61,349 nt of DNA, from the NCBI RefSeq assembly GCF_013283785.1, contig NZ_JABCPZ010000037.1, positions 1 to 61,349 of the forward strand. Reading direction: 5' to 3'. Positions 24,360 through 31,417 of this stretch are shown here, one piece after another. This DNA comes from Nonomuraea antri (GTDB lineage: Bacteria > Actinomycetota > Actinomycetes > Streptosporangiales > Streptosporangiaceae). The notes below the pieces were generated by a model. It searched no databases. It was given only the letters and a program-made list of their open reading frames with translations, and was not told the origin of the DNA. Numbering within the stretch: the stretch's first letter is position 1; each line of letters begins with the position of its first letter. The translations under genes and the position numbers were made by a program.

Positions 24360-27335
24360 ATGCAGTCCAGTGTCGCGCTGAGCGGGCCCTGGTACCGAAT
24401 CCAGTCGATCGCGGCGCCCTCGCGTAGCTCGTCGGCCGAATGGGATTTCGTCACCGTGCTGCCGGCCGTGTTGTCAGCGGCCCAGCGTGACAAGCCGTTC
24501 GTCATCGGCTGGCTGTCGCGCGGCTCGGGCGCGCCCCTGGAGCTGATCACCAACGCGGGCCCGCTGTCGCCCCCACGGCAGCCGCGCCGCGCCACCGACC
24601 TGCCGGCCAGGCAGAGCGGCCCCCAGCCGCTGCTGTTCCCCGGCGGCGCGCGCGGCGTGCAGCTCGACGAGGAGTACCTGGCCGACCTGGCCGACCTGGT
24701 GTGGACCCCCTGCCCGGGCCGTCAGGCGCCGCCGCTGGGCGGGCGGCGCGAGTTCGACCCCGACGAGCTGAAGCGGCCCACGCTGTTCGAGTCGACGCTG
24801 GTCACGCTGATGTCCCGGCCGTTCGGCTGGCTGGTGGTGGCCGAGCCGACCGACCTGCTCGACGCCGAGGTGGCGCACCTGCGTACCCAGCTCAACGTGC
24901 TGCGCCAGTACGGCGACGCCTCCGAGCGCTCACGCTTCGACGCCGAACGCGCCGAGCGCCGCATGCAGGAGCTGGACGCCTTCCGCGAGGCCGGGCTGTG
25001 GAACGTCCGGGTGCTGGCCGGCGGCGCGACCGCCGAGGAACTGCGGCAGATCGCCCCGGTGCTGGTCGGCTCGGTCGAGATGAGCCACCACCCGTACCGG
25101 CTGCGCAGCGCGCAGGGCTCGGTGCACCCGCTGAGCGAGGCGCTGTCGATGATCGTGCAGGACCAGCCCGACGGCGCCGCCGCGCCGTTCGCCGCCACGG
25201 CGGGCGCGCTGGCCGCGCTGGCCGGGCTGCCCAGGCGCGAGGTGCCCGGCGTCCGCGTGCTCGACTCCGGCTTCTTCGACGTCACCTCCGAGGCCAACGG
25301 CGGCGAGCTGGAGCTGGGCGAGATCCTCGACGGCCAGGACCGGGGCGTGGGCTCGTTCCGGGTGCCGCTGGCCACGCTGAACAGGCACGCGTTCGTCACC
25401 GGCGCCACCGGCTCGGGCAAGTCGCAGACGGTCAGGCACCTGCTCGAACAGCTCAGCGGGGCCCGCATCCCGTGGCTGGCCATCGAGCCGGCCAAGTCCG
25501 AGTACGCCGCCATGGCCGGGCGCATCGAAGCGCTCGGACCGGTCACCGTGATCAACCCGTCGGCCCCGGCAGGGGTGCCGTTCAGCATCAACCCGCTCGA
25601 ACCCGAGCCCGGCTACCCGGTGCAGGCGCACATCGACATGGTGCGGGCGCTGTTCATGGCCGCCTTCGACGCCGAGGAGCCGTTCCCGCAGATCATGTCG
25701 CTGGCGCTGCAGCGCGTCTACGAGGCCACCGGCTGGGACGTCGTCACCGGCGGCGCCGTGCCCGGCTCCAGCGTGCCGCCGAGCGTGCCCACCCTGGAAC
25801 AGCTCCAGCAGCACGCCATGGACGTGATCAAGGAGATCGGCTACGGGCGCGAGGTGCAGGCCGACGTCGAGGGCTTCATCTCGCTGCGGCTGCGCTCGCT
25901 GCGCGTCGGCTCGGCCGGGCGCTTCTTCGAAGGCGGGCACCCGGCCGACGTCGGCGGCCTGCTGGAGCGCAACGTCGTCCTGGCCATCGAGGACGTGGCC
26001 AACGACGAGGACAAGGCGTTCCTCATGGGCACGCTGATCATCAGGATCGTCGAGCACCTGCGCATGCGGGCCAGGCAGGAGAAGTCGCCCGACCTGCGGC
26101 ACGTGATCGTGATCGAGGAGGCGCACCGGCTGCTGCGCGACCGCGGCCACGGCCGGGCCTCCACGCACGCCGTGGAGCTGCTGGCCGGGCTGCTGGCGGA
26201 GGTCAGGGCGTACGGCGAGGGCATCGTGGTGGCCGAGCAGATCCCCACCAAGCTCATCTCCGACGTGGTCAAGAACACCGCGCTCAAGGTCGTGCACCGG
26301 CTGCCCGCCGAGGACGACAGGCAGCTCGTCGGCGCGGCCATGAACCTCAGCGAGGAACAGTCCAGGCAGGTCGTGTCGCTGCCGCCGGGCTGCGCCGCCG
26401 TCTTCGCCGACGGCATGGACCGGCCGCTGCGCGTGCGCGTGCCGCTCGGCGAGTCACGCGAGCGGCTGGTGCCTGGCCCGCCGCCGCCCATCCGCGGCCG
26501 CAGGTCGGCCGCCTGCGGCCACCAGTGCCGCACCGGCCAGGCGTGCACGCTCGTCGAGCTGCGCGAGGCCGACGTGCTCGCCGACGCCCCCGACTGGGCC
26601 TGGCTGCGCATCTGGTGCGACACCGTGGTGCTCGCCTTCGTCAGCAACCGGCCGCTGCCCGGCGTGCCGCGCGCGCTGGCCACCGCCTGGGCCGACCTGC
26701 CGGCCAGGCGCCGCGAATGCCTGCTCGCCACCCTCGTCGAACGCTCGGTGCAGCGCCGAGCCTGGTCGCTGCGCAGTTGGTTCGACCCGGCGCTGCTGGT
26801 GGAGAAGGCCGCCGAGGCCGCCAACCGGCTGCTGGGCTCGCTGGAGAGCGGCGGCGACCGTCCTGGCGCGTCGTGGGTCATCCCGCAGGTGCGCTGGCTG
26901 CACGAGGTGGAAAGGCTCTTCCCGTACGGCAGGCCGGCTCCCGACCTGCGCGCCCCCGCACCGCCCATGGAGTACGCGCTGTTCCGCCAGGCCGCCGACG
27001 GCGACAGCGCCGACCTGGTGCACACCGAGCTGCTCGGCCACCGGGCCAAGGCACTGCGGCACCACCCGCTGTCGATGGAGGTCGACCGCAACCGGGCGCT
27101 GGCCTGGCGGGTGATCCTCGGCGACGACGAGAACGAGGGCGTGCAGCGCGACATCACCACCGTCGCCATCGGCATCGAGGCCTCGGCCAGGCTCAGGTAC
27201 GTGGGCCAAACCATGGGGGCGGCGTGGCTGGAGGGGGTGTTGTCGTGGCCGCGCAGGTTCGTGCTCCCGTTCGACCACGGCGGCGCCCCGGAGATCGCGT
27301 TCGTCGACTCCGGCCACCCCTCGCCCGCGTCGTGA
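24360..27335 (+). CDS. Large HerA/VirB4-type ATPase
   Basis: 991 residues. Walker A is GATGSGKSQT near residue 347 and Walker B is HVIVIEEAHRLL near 581, followed by an arginine/sensor region with GIVVAEQIPTKLISDVVKNT and FADGMDRPLRVRVP, the HerA-like core. About 340 residues precede the core. A Cys-rich ACGHQCRTGQAC near 717 may bind zinc. The C-terminal 260 residues have no recognised domain. No nuclease, relaxase or coupling gene is adjacent. It probably forms a hexameric translocase at the membrane with the preceding protein and the divergent external-domain trio. Confidence 0.87.
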   Translation: MQSSVALSGPWYRIQSIAAPSRSSSAEWDFVTVLPAVLSAAQRDKPFVIGWLSRGSGAPLELITNAGPLSPPRQPRRATDLPARQSGPQPLLFPGGARGVQLDEEYLADLADLVWTPCPGRQAPPLGGRREFDPDELKRPTLFESTLVTLMSRPFGWLVVAEPTDLLDAEVAHLRTQLNVLRQYGDASERSRFDAERAERRMQELDAFREAGLWNVRVLAGGATAEELRQIAPVLVGSVEMSHHPYRLRSAQGSVHPLSEALSMIVQDQPDGAAAPFAATAGALAALAGLPRREVPGVRVLDSGFFDVTSEANGGELELGEILDGQDRGVGSFRVPLATLNRHAFVTGATGSGKSQTVRHLLEQLSGARIPWLAIEPAKSEYAAMAGRIEALGPVTVINPSAPAGVPFSINPLEPEPGYPVQAHIDMVRALFMAAFDAEEPFPQIMSLALQRVYEATGWDVVTGGAVPGSSVPPSVPTLEQLQQHAMDVIKEIGYGREVQADVEGFISLRLRSLRVGSAGRFFEGGHPADVGGLLERNVVLAIEDVANDEDKAFLMGTLIIRIVEHLRMRARQEKSPDLRHVIVIEEAHRLLRDRGHGRASTHAVELLAGLLAEVRAYGEGIVVAEQIPTKLISDVVKNTALKVVHRLPAEDDRQLVGAAMNLSEEQSRQVVSLPPGCAAVFADGMDRPLRVRVPLGESRERLVPGPPPPIRGRRSAACGHQCRTGQACTLVELREADVLADAPDWAWLRIWCDTVVLAFVSNRPLPGVPRALATAWADLPARRRECLLATLVERSVQRRAWSLRSWFDPALLVEKAAEAANRLLGSLESGGDRPGASWVIPQVRWLHEVERLFPYGRPAPDLRAPAPPMEYALFRQAADGDSADLVHTELLGHRAKALRHHPLSMEVDRNRALAWRVILGDDENEGVQRDITTVAIGIEASARLRYVGQTMGAAWLEGVLSWPRRFVLPFDHGGAPEIAFVDSGHPSPAS

Positions 27336-27401
27336 CCGCTTTTCGTCAACCCGCCGATGCAGGGGTCGCCGCGGCCGCTGAGCCGACTAGGATCCATGTG
27401 C

Positions 27402-27476
27402 ATGAGCGAGCGGAGTCAGCACAATCGAGTCGCTGAGCCCATCGGCGGCAACCCGCGAGGCGAGGTTCCGGCATGA
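27402..27476 (+). CDS. Upstream ORF coupled to murT
   Basis: 24 codons beginning MSERSQHNRV, with the TGA overlapping the murT ATG as ATGA (27473-27476). A TAGGAT box at 27388-27393 lies eight nt before ATG 27402, so a leaderless transcript would start translation here. ATG 27396 in the same frame is an alternative. The GAGCGAGCGGAG-like DNA resembles a motif seen before many actinomycete genes. Translation is inferred. Confidence 0.45.
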   Translation: MSERSQHNRVAEPIGGNPRGEVPA

Positions 27477-28702
27477 CCCAGCTTCCTTTGCGGGCGCAGC
27501 TCGCGAGCGCACTCGGCCGCAGCGCGGCCACACTGTCCAGGATGACCGGCCGCGGCGACGGCTCGGTGATCGGCGGCCGGGTCGGCCTGATGCTCGAACC
27601 CGACCTGCTGCGCCAACTGGCCCGCGACCGCAAGCTCGCCCTGGTCAGCGCGACCAACGGGAAGACCACCACCACCAGGCTCATCACCTCCGCGCTGCTG
27701 GAGCTGGGCGAGGTGGCCACCAACGCGTTCGGCGCCAACATGCCCGCCGGCCACGTCTCGGCCCTGTCCCAGCACAAGGCCGCCCCGTACGGCGTGCTGG
27801 AGGTCGACGAGAAATACCTGCCCGAGGTCCTGGAGACCACCGGCGCGAGCGTCGTCTGCCTGATGAACCTCAGCCGCGACCAGATGGACCGCGCCGCCGA
27901 GATCTGGCTGCTGGCGCAGAAGTGGCGCAGGGCGCTGTCGGGCAAGCCCACCCACGTCATCGCCAACTGCGACGACCCGCTGGTCACCTGGGGCGCCTCC
28001 ACGGCCGCCAAGGTCACCTGGGTCTCCGGCGGCCAGCGCTGGAAGGAAGACTCCTGGTGCTGCCCCGAGTGCGGCGGCCCGCTCGACAGGAAAGACGCCG
28101 ACTGGGCGTGCCGGGAGTGCACGTTCCACCGTCCTGAGCCGCAGTGGATCCTCGACGACGACGCGGTGATCGACCCGCGCGGGCACCGCTGGCTGCTCGA
28201 CATCCAGCTTCCCGGCCTGGCCAACCGCTCCAACGCGGCGATGGCGCTGGCCGTCGCCGAGGCGTTCGGGCTGGCGGTCAACTCGGCGCTGCCCCGGCTG
28301 CGCGAGGTCACCTCCGTCGCCGGCCGCTACACCACGGTCGAGCGCGAGGGCCGTCAGGCGCGGCTGCTGCTGGCCAAGAACCCGGCCGGGTGGCTGGAGG
28401 CGTTCGACGTCAGCGACCCGCAGCAGTCCATCATCCTGTCGGTCAACGCCCAGGGCCCCGACGGGCGCGACACCTCCTGGCTGTGGGACGTCGACTACCG
28501 CATCCTGCGCGGTCGCCCGGTCTTCGTCACCGGCGAACGCCGCCTCGACCTGGCGCTCCGGCTCGACGTGGCGGACGTGCCGTTCACGTTGTGCGGCACG
28601 TTCAACGAGGCCCTGGCCATGCAGCCGCCCGGCCGCCTCGACGTGATCGCCAACTACACCGCCTTCCAGCAGATCCGATCGGAGTTCGGTCGTGCCGTCT
28701 GA
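27473..28702 (+). CDS. murT: MurT, lipid II isoglutaminyl synthase ligase subunit
   Basis: 409 residues. The Mur ligase P-loop is SATNGKTTTTRL near residue 59. The middle domain contains two CxxC pairs, CCPECGG and WACREC near 199-222, the zinc ribbon characteristic of MurT. The C-terminal DUF1727 domain follows (RYTTVEREGRQARLLLAKNP and FNEALAMQPPGR). With GatD it amidates the alpha-carboxyl of D-Glu in lipid II, using ATP and glutamine-derived ammonia, in cytosolic peptidoglycan precursor synthesis. The end overlaps gatD by 11 nt. Confidence 0.95.
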   Translation: MTQLPLRAQLASALGRSAATLSRMTGRGDGSVIGGRVGLMLEPDLLRQLARDRKLALVSATNGKTTTTRLITSALLELGEVATNAFGANMPAGHVSALSQHKAAPYGVLEVDEKYLPEVLETTGASVVCLMNLSRDQMDRAAEIWLLAQKWRRALSGKPTHVIANCDDPLVTWGASTAAKVTWVSGGQRWKEDSWCCPECGGPLDRKDADWACRECTFHRPEPQWILDDDAVIDPRGHRWLLDIQLPGLANRSNAAMALAVAEAFGLAVNSALPRLREVTSVAGRYTTVEREGRQARLLLAKNPAGWLEAFDVSDPQQSIILSVNAQGPDGRDTSWLWDVDYRILRGRPVFVTGERRLDLALRLDVADVPFTLCGTFNEALAMQPPGRLDVIANYTAFQQIRSEFGRAV

Positions 28703-29405
28703 CAGCGCCCTGCGCATCATCTGGATCTACCCCGACCTGCTGAGCACGTACGGGGACCAGGGCAACGTCCTGGTGCTGGAGCAGCGTGCCCAGCGGCGCG
28801 GCATCGAGACGGAGACCACGTACGTGCGCTCCGCCGACCCGGTGCCGGAGACGGGCGACGTCTACCTGATCGGCGGCGGCGAGGACCGGCCCCAGATCCT
28901 GGCCGCCGAGCGGCTCAGGCGCGACGGCGGGCTGCACCGCGCCATCGCCAGGGGCGCGGCGATGCTGGCCGTGTGCGCCGGCTACCAGATCATGGGCAGC
29001 ACGTTCGGCGGCGAGGAGGGCCAGCCGGTCGACGGCCTCGGCCTGCTCGACATCGCCAGCACGCGCGGCCCGGCGCGGGCGGTGGGCGAGCTGGTCGCCG
29101 AGGTCGACGCCACGCTCAACCTGCCCACGCTGACCGGCTTCGAGAACCACATGGGCGTCACCCACCTGGGGCCGGGCGTGAAGCCGCTGTCGAAGACGCT
29201 CAGGGGCGTGGGCAACGGCGACGGCTTCGAGGGCTGCTACGCCGGGCACGTGGTCGGCACGTACCTGCACGGGCCCGCGCTGGCCAGGAACCCGGCGCTG
29301 GCCGACCTGCTGCTGTCGTGGCGGGTCGGTGACCTGGCGCCGCTCGACGACTCGCGTTTCGAGGCGCTCAGGCAGGAACGGCTCAACACCGTCATGTCCC
29401 GCTGA
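28692..29405 (+). CDS. gatD: GatD, glutamine amidotransferase subunit of lipid II amidation
   Basis: 237 residues from GTG 28692 inside the murT end. A class I glutaminase fold: LIGGGEDRPQ oxyanion region, the nucleophile AVCAGYQ (Cys near 95), and the catalytic His in GTYLHGP near 192. It hydrolyses glutamine and channels ammonia to MurT. The 11-nt overlap supports 1:1 synthesis of the complex. A short hairpin follows the stop. Confidence 0.95.
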   Translation: MPSDSALRIIWIYPDLLSTYGDQGNVLVLEQRAQRRGIETETTYVRSADPVPETGDVYLIGGGEDRPQILAAERLRRDGGLHRAIARGAAMLAVCAGYQIMGSTFGGEEGQPVDGLGLLDIASTRGPARAVGELVAEVDATLNLPTLTGFENHMGVTHLGPGVKPLSKTLRGVGNGDGFEGCYAGHVVGTYLHGPALARNPALADLLLSWRVGDLAPLDDSRFEALRQERLNTVMSR

Positions 29406-29419
29406 CCCGCGGGGGTCAG
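29402..29419. terminator. Hairpin between gatD and the convergent DsrE-like gene
   Basis: CTGACCC, loop GCGG, GGGTCAG, spanning the gatD stop and reaching into the stop of the convergent gene. A 7-bp stem without a T-run. Confidence 0.45.
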
Positions 29420-29778
29420 TACACCAGGGCCTGGGCGCCCTCGGAGACGGCCTCCTCGACGAACGCAGGTGCGCCGGCGATGCGCACCCCGTCGATGAGG
29501 TCGTCCACCGTGATCTCGCGGCGGGCCGCGCACTGCGTGCACAGCGTCACCCGGCCGGCGGCCAGCACGGCGTCGAGCAGGTCCGACAGCGGCGCGGCGT
29601 GCGCCAGGTTGAACTCCTTGGCCCGGCCGGGCAGCGCGAACCACGAGGCCTCGCCGGTCAGCCAGAGAGAGACGGGTACACCGCTCGCGAGCGCGGCGGC
29701 CGCGACCGTGAACGCCTGATTGCAGCGCTCGGGAGCATCCGCCCCGGCGGTCACCTTGATCACCAGTGATCGTGCCAT
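29416..29778 (-). CDS. DsrE-family sulfur-relay-like protein
   Basis: 120 residues. Residues 1-15 (MARSLVIKVTAGADA) and the GVPVSLWLTGEASW segment fit the DsrE/F/H fold. A CxxC pair (VTLCTQCAARREI, Cys near 79 and 82) replaces the single conserved Cys of DsrE and is shared by many actinobacterial members. Persulfide carriage or redox activity is a fair guess. Monocistronic, convergent with gatD and divergent from the nitrobindin-like gene. Confidence 0.8.
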   Translation of the reverse strand: MARSLVIKVTAGADAPERCNQAFTVAAAALASGVPVSLWLTGEASWFALPGRAKEFNLAHAAPLSDLLDAVLAAGRVTLCTQCAARREITVDDLIDGVRIAGAPAFVEEAVSEGAQALVY

Positions 29779-29841
29779 GCCGCCACCCTAACCGCCGCCA
29801 CGCGCGGTGCGGCGATCACCTCACCACTAGGGTGAGAGGCT

Positions 29842-30330
29842 ATGGAAGAGCCAGAGATGCACCCTGACCTGGAGCCGATCGCTTTCCTGCTGGGCCGCTG
29901 GGAAGGCGCGGGCGTGGGCGGGTACCCGACGATCGAGAGCTTCAACTTCGGGCAGGAGATCGAGTTCGGGCACAACGGCAAGCCGTTCCTGACGTACGTG
30001 AGCCGCACCTGGCTGCTCGACCAGGACGGGAACCGGGTCAAGCCGCTCGCCACCGAGTCCGGCTACTGGCGGGCCAGGCCGGAGCGCCAGATCGAGGTGG
30101 TGCTCGCGCACCCCACCGGCATCGTGGAGATCTACGTGGGCGAGGTCGTGTTCCACAAGATCGAACTGGTCACGGACGTGGTGGCGCGGACCGAGTCGGC
30201 CAAGGAGTACACCGCGGGCAAGCGCCTGTACGGGCTGGTCAAGGGCAACCTGATGTGGGCCTACGACATGGCCGCCGTGGGGCAGCCGCTGAAGTCGCAC
30301 ATGTCGGCGGAGCTGAAGAAGGTAGCTTGA
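29842..30330 (+). CDS. Nitrobindin-like haem-binding beta-barrel (FABP family)
   Basis: 162 residues. The signature LLGRWEGAGVGGYPTIESF near residues 16-34 and the C-terminal LKSHMSAELKKV, whose His is the expected proximal haem ligand, match bacterial nitrobindins (mycobacterial Rv0813c-type). These proteins bind ferric haem in a 10-stranded barrel and isomerise peroxynitrite or bind NO. TAGGGT eight nt before ATG 29842 may be a -10 box. The DUF2470 gene follows by six nt, and both relate to haem chemistry. Confidence 0.9.
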   Translation: MEEPEMHPDLEPIAFLLGRWEGAGVGGYPTIESFNFGQEIEFGHNGKPFLTYVSRTWLLDQDGNRVKPLATESGYWRARPERQIEVVLAHPTGIVEIYVGEVVFHKIELVTDVVARTESAKEYTAGKRLYGLVKGNLMWAYDMAAVGQPLKSHMSAELKKVA

Positions 30331-30336
30331 GCCGTT

Positions 30337-30633
30337 ATGAGTAACCCCTTCACCGCTGACGTCGTCGAGGCGATCAAGCGGCACATGAACGACGACCACG
30401 CCGACGACGCCCTGATCATCGTGCGCGGTCTCGGCGGGCGGCCGGCGGCGGCCTCGGCGTTCACGTCCGGCGTCGACGCCGAGGCGATCGAGTTCGTGGT
30501 CGACGGCGACGAGCGGGTGCGGGTGCCGTGGGGCGAGACGCTGACCGAGCGGCCCCAGGTGCGCATGGCCGTGGTACGGCTCTACCGCGAGGCGTGCGAG
30601 AAACTGGGCATCGAGCCCAGAGGACAACACTGA
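30337..30633 (+). CDS. DUF2470 protein
   Basis: 98 residues forming a complete DUF2470 domain: FTADVVEAIKRHMNDDHADD near the start, then EAIEFVVDGDERVRVPW. The HMNxDHA-type motif is shared with the C-terminal domain of haem-utilisation flavin-split-barrel proteins. Here it stands alone, directly behind the nitrobindin-like gene and probably cotranscribed with it. Function is not known; haem binding or handling is suggested by neighbours and family. Confidence 0.85.
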   Translation: MSNPFTADVVEAIKRHMNDDHADDALIIVRGLGGRPAAASAFTSGVDAEAIEFVVDGDERVRVPWGETLTERPQVRMAVVRLYREACEKLGIEPRGQH

Positions 30634-30648
30634 CCGGAGAATGAAGAA

Positions 30649-30814
30649 GGGCCCCGGGCGACACTCCGCCTGCTGAGCAGGCGGGCCGGATGGACCAAGG
30701 TCGGGATCGGATCCCGCCCTCCGGCTGCCAGGGGCCCCGGTGGTTGCCTCGTATTCGCCGTCGCGACGCGAGACAACAGTCCGCGTCGACTAGCGGACAA
30801 CCACCTCGCTAGTC
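30649..30814 (-). ncRNA. Candidate structured RNA, divergent from nur
   Basis: Several nested helices can form: 30649-30655 with 30731-30737 enclosing hairpins 30666-30684 and 30702-30716 (plus 30685-30690 with 30720-30725), and 30739-30746 with 30798-30805 enclosing hairpins at 30748-30772 and 30779-30798. An alternative hairpin 30788-30795/30807-30814 excludes part of the second set. The helices are symmetric between strands. A promoter-like pair and a strong Shine-Dalgarno upstream favour the minus strand. No family recognised. Confidence 0.45.
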
Positions 30815-30831
30815 CAACTATGAATCACCAT
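30790..30831 (-). CDS. Possible 13-codon leader peptide
   Basis: ATG at 30831 reads MVIHSWTSEVVVR then TAG. The preceding AAAGGAGGTGGTCC (30850-30837) can pair almost completely with the 16S rRNA tail, allowing one G-U pair, 11 nt before the ATG. Three consecutive Val codons lie where the alternative RNA hairpins form, as in attenuator peptides. However, no sense gene follows on this strand for about 1 kb. Confidence 0.35.
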   Translation of the reverse strand: MVIHSWTSEVVVR

Positions 30832-30863
30832 TGCTTGGACCACCTCCTTTCGGCGTACTCACG

Positions 30864-30893
30864 AAGTTATGCGTTACTCCGCGAACGGGGCAA
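30864..30893 (-). promoter_or_regulatory. Putative minus-strand promoter for the structured RNA
   Basis: Read on the minus strand: TTGCCC (30893-30888), 18-nt spacer, TAACTT (30869-30864). It would start transcription near 30857, just before the strong Shine-Dalgarno. Divergent from the nur promoter. Confidence 0.4.
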
Positions 30894-30911
30894 CCGAATA
30901 TCTCGCGGCCG

Positions 30912-30917
30912 TACACT
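30912..30917 (+). promoter_or_regulatory. -10 box of a leaderless nur promoter
   Basis: TACACT six nt before the nur ATG at 30924. No Shine-Dalgarno is present, so the mRNA probably begins at or near the start codon. Confidence 0.55.
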
Positions 30918-30923
30918 CAGGGC

Positions 30924-31337
30924 ATGACGGAGACGCAGTGGCATGAGGAACTCCGTGCCAAGGGCTACCGGGTGACTCCCCAGCGGCAGCTCGTGCTCGA
31001 AGCGGTCAAGACACTCGAGCACGCCACGCCCGACGAGATCTGCGTCAAGGTCCGCGAGACGGCTCGCGGGGTGAACATCTCCACCGTCTACCGCACGCTC
31101 GAACTGCTCGAAGAGCTGGGCATGGTCACCCACACCCATCTCGGGCACGGCGCGCCGACCTACCACCTGGCCGCGGAGGCCGATCACGTGCACCTGGTGT
31201 GCCGGGGCTGCGACGAGGTGAGCGAGGTGCGTCCGGAGCTGGCCGAGGGCCTGGTCAAGGGCCTGGAGGACGAGCTCGGCTTCGAGGCGGACGTCCGCCA
31301 CCTGACCGTCTTCGGCCGCTGCCGCAACTGCAGATAG
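30924..31337 (+). CDS. nur: Nur, nickel-responsive Fur-family repressor
   Basis: 137 residues from ATG 30924. It aligns without gaps to Streptomyces coelicolor Nur: GYRVTPQRQLVLEAV, NISTVYRTLELLEELG and THTHLGHGAPTYHLA. The nickel-site residues His70, His72 and His126 and the structural CRGC (93-96) and CRNC (133-136) are present. The second metal site keeps His33, His88 and His90, but residue 86 is Ala. Nur represses Fe-SOD and nickel-uptake genes and activates Ni-SOD when nickel is sufficient. The 31-nt end of the gene is duplicated just beyond its stop. Confidence 0.9.
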   Translation: MTETQWHEELRAKGYRVTPQRQLVLEAVKTLEHATPDEICVKVRETARGVNISTVYRTLELLEELGMVTHTHLGHGAPTYHLAAEADHVHLVCRGCDEVSEVRPELAEGLVKGLEDELGFEADVRHLTVFGRCRNCR

Positions 31338-31369
31338 CACCGTCTTCGGCCGCTGTCGCGACTGCGGAT
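31305..31369 (+). repeat. Tandem duplication of the nur 3' end
   Basis: Copies at 31305-31335 and 31339-31369 match at 28 of 31 positions with a 34-nt period. The first encodes the terminal TVFGRCRNC of Nur; the second is out of frame and noncoding. Confidence 0.85.
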
Positions 31370-31404
31370 GGCGACCACCGGGGCGGTGGCGTGGCGGGTG
31401 CCGA

Positions 31405-31410
31405 TAGCCT
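31405..31410 (+). promoter_or_regulatory. -10 box of a leaderless ygfZ promoter
   Basis: TAGCCT seven nt before ATG 31418, with no Shine-Dalgarno. Confidence 0.5.
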
Positions 31411-31417
31411 GGGAGTC

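Noticed and set aside
24930..26297. Long minus-strand frame inside the HerA-like gene
   Set aside because: Composition typical of an antisense shadow, no start context, and it lies within intact catalytic motifs of the plus-strand gene.
19510..27335. Remnant of an integrated conjugative element
   Set aside because: No integrase, relaxase, replication gene, tRNA attachment site or flanking direct repeats are visible, and base composition matches the surroundings.
25841..27403. 520-codon minus-strand frame over the 3' half of the HerA-like gene
   Set aside because: Ser/Arg-rich shadow without motifs; no ribosome-binding site.
30582..30800. 72-codon minus-strand frame in the structured region
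   Set aside because: No start signal, Arg/Pro-rich product, and it overlaps the more convincing 13-codon ORF and RNA helices in another frame.
30834..30850. Fragment of a 16S rRNA gene
   Set aside because: Only about 15 nt match the 16S tail and the flanks are unrelated; it is better explained as a Shine-Dalgarno on the minus strand.
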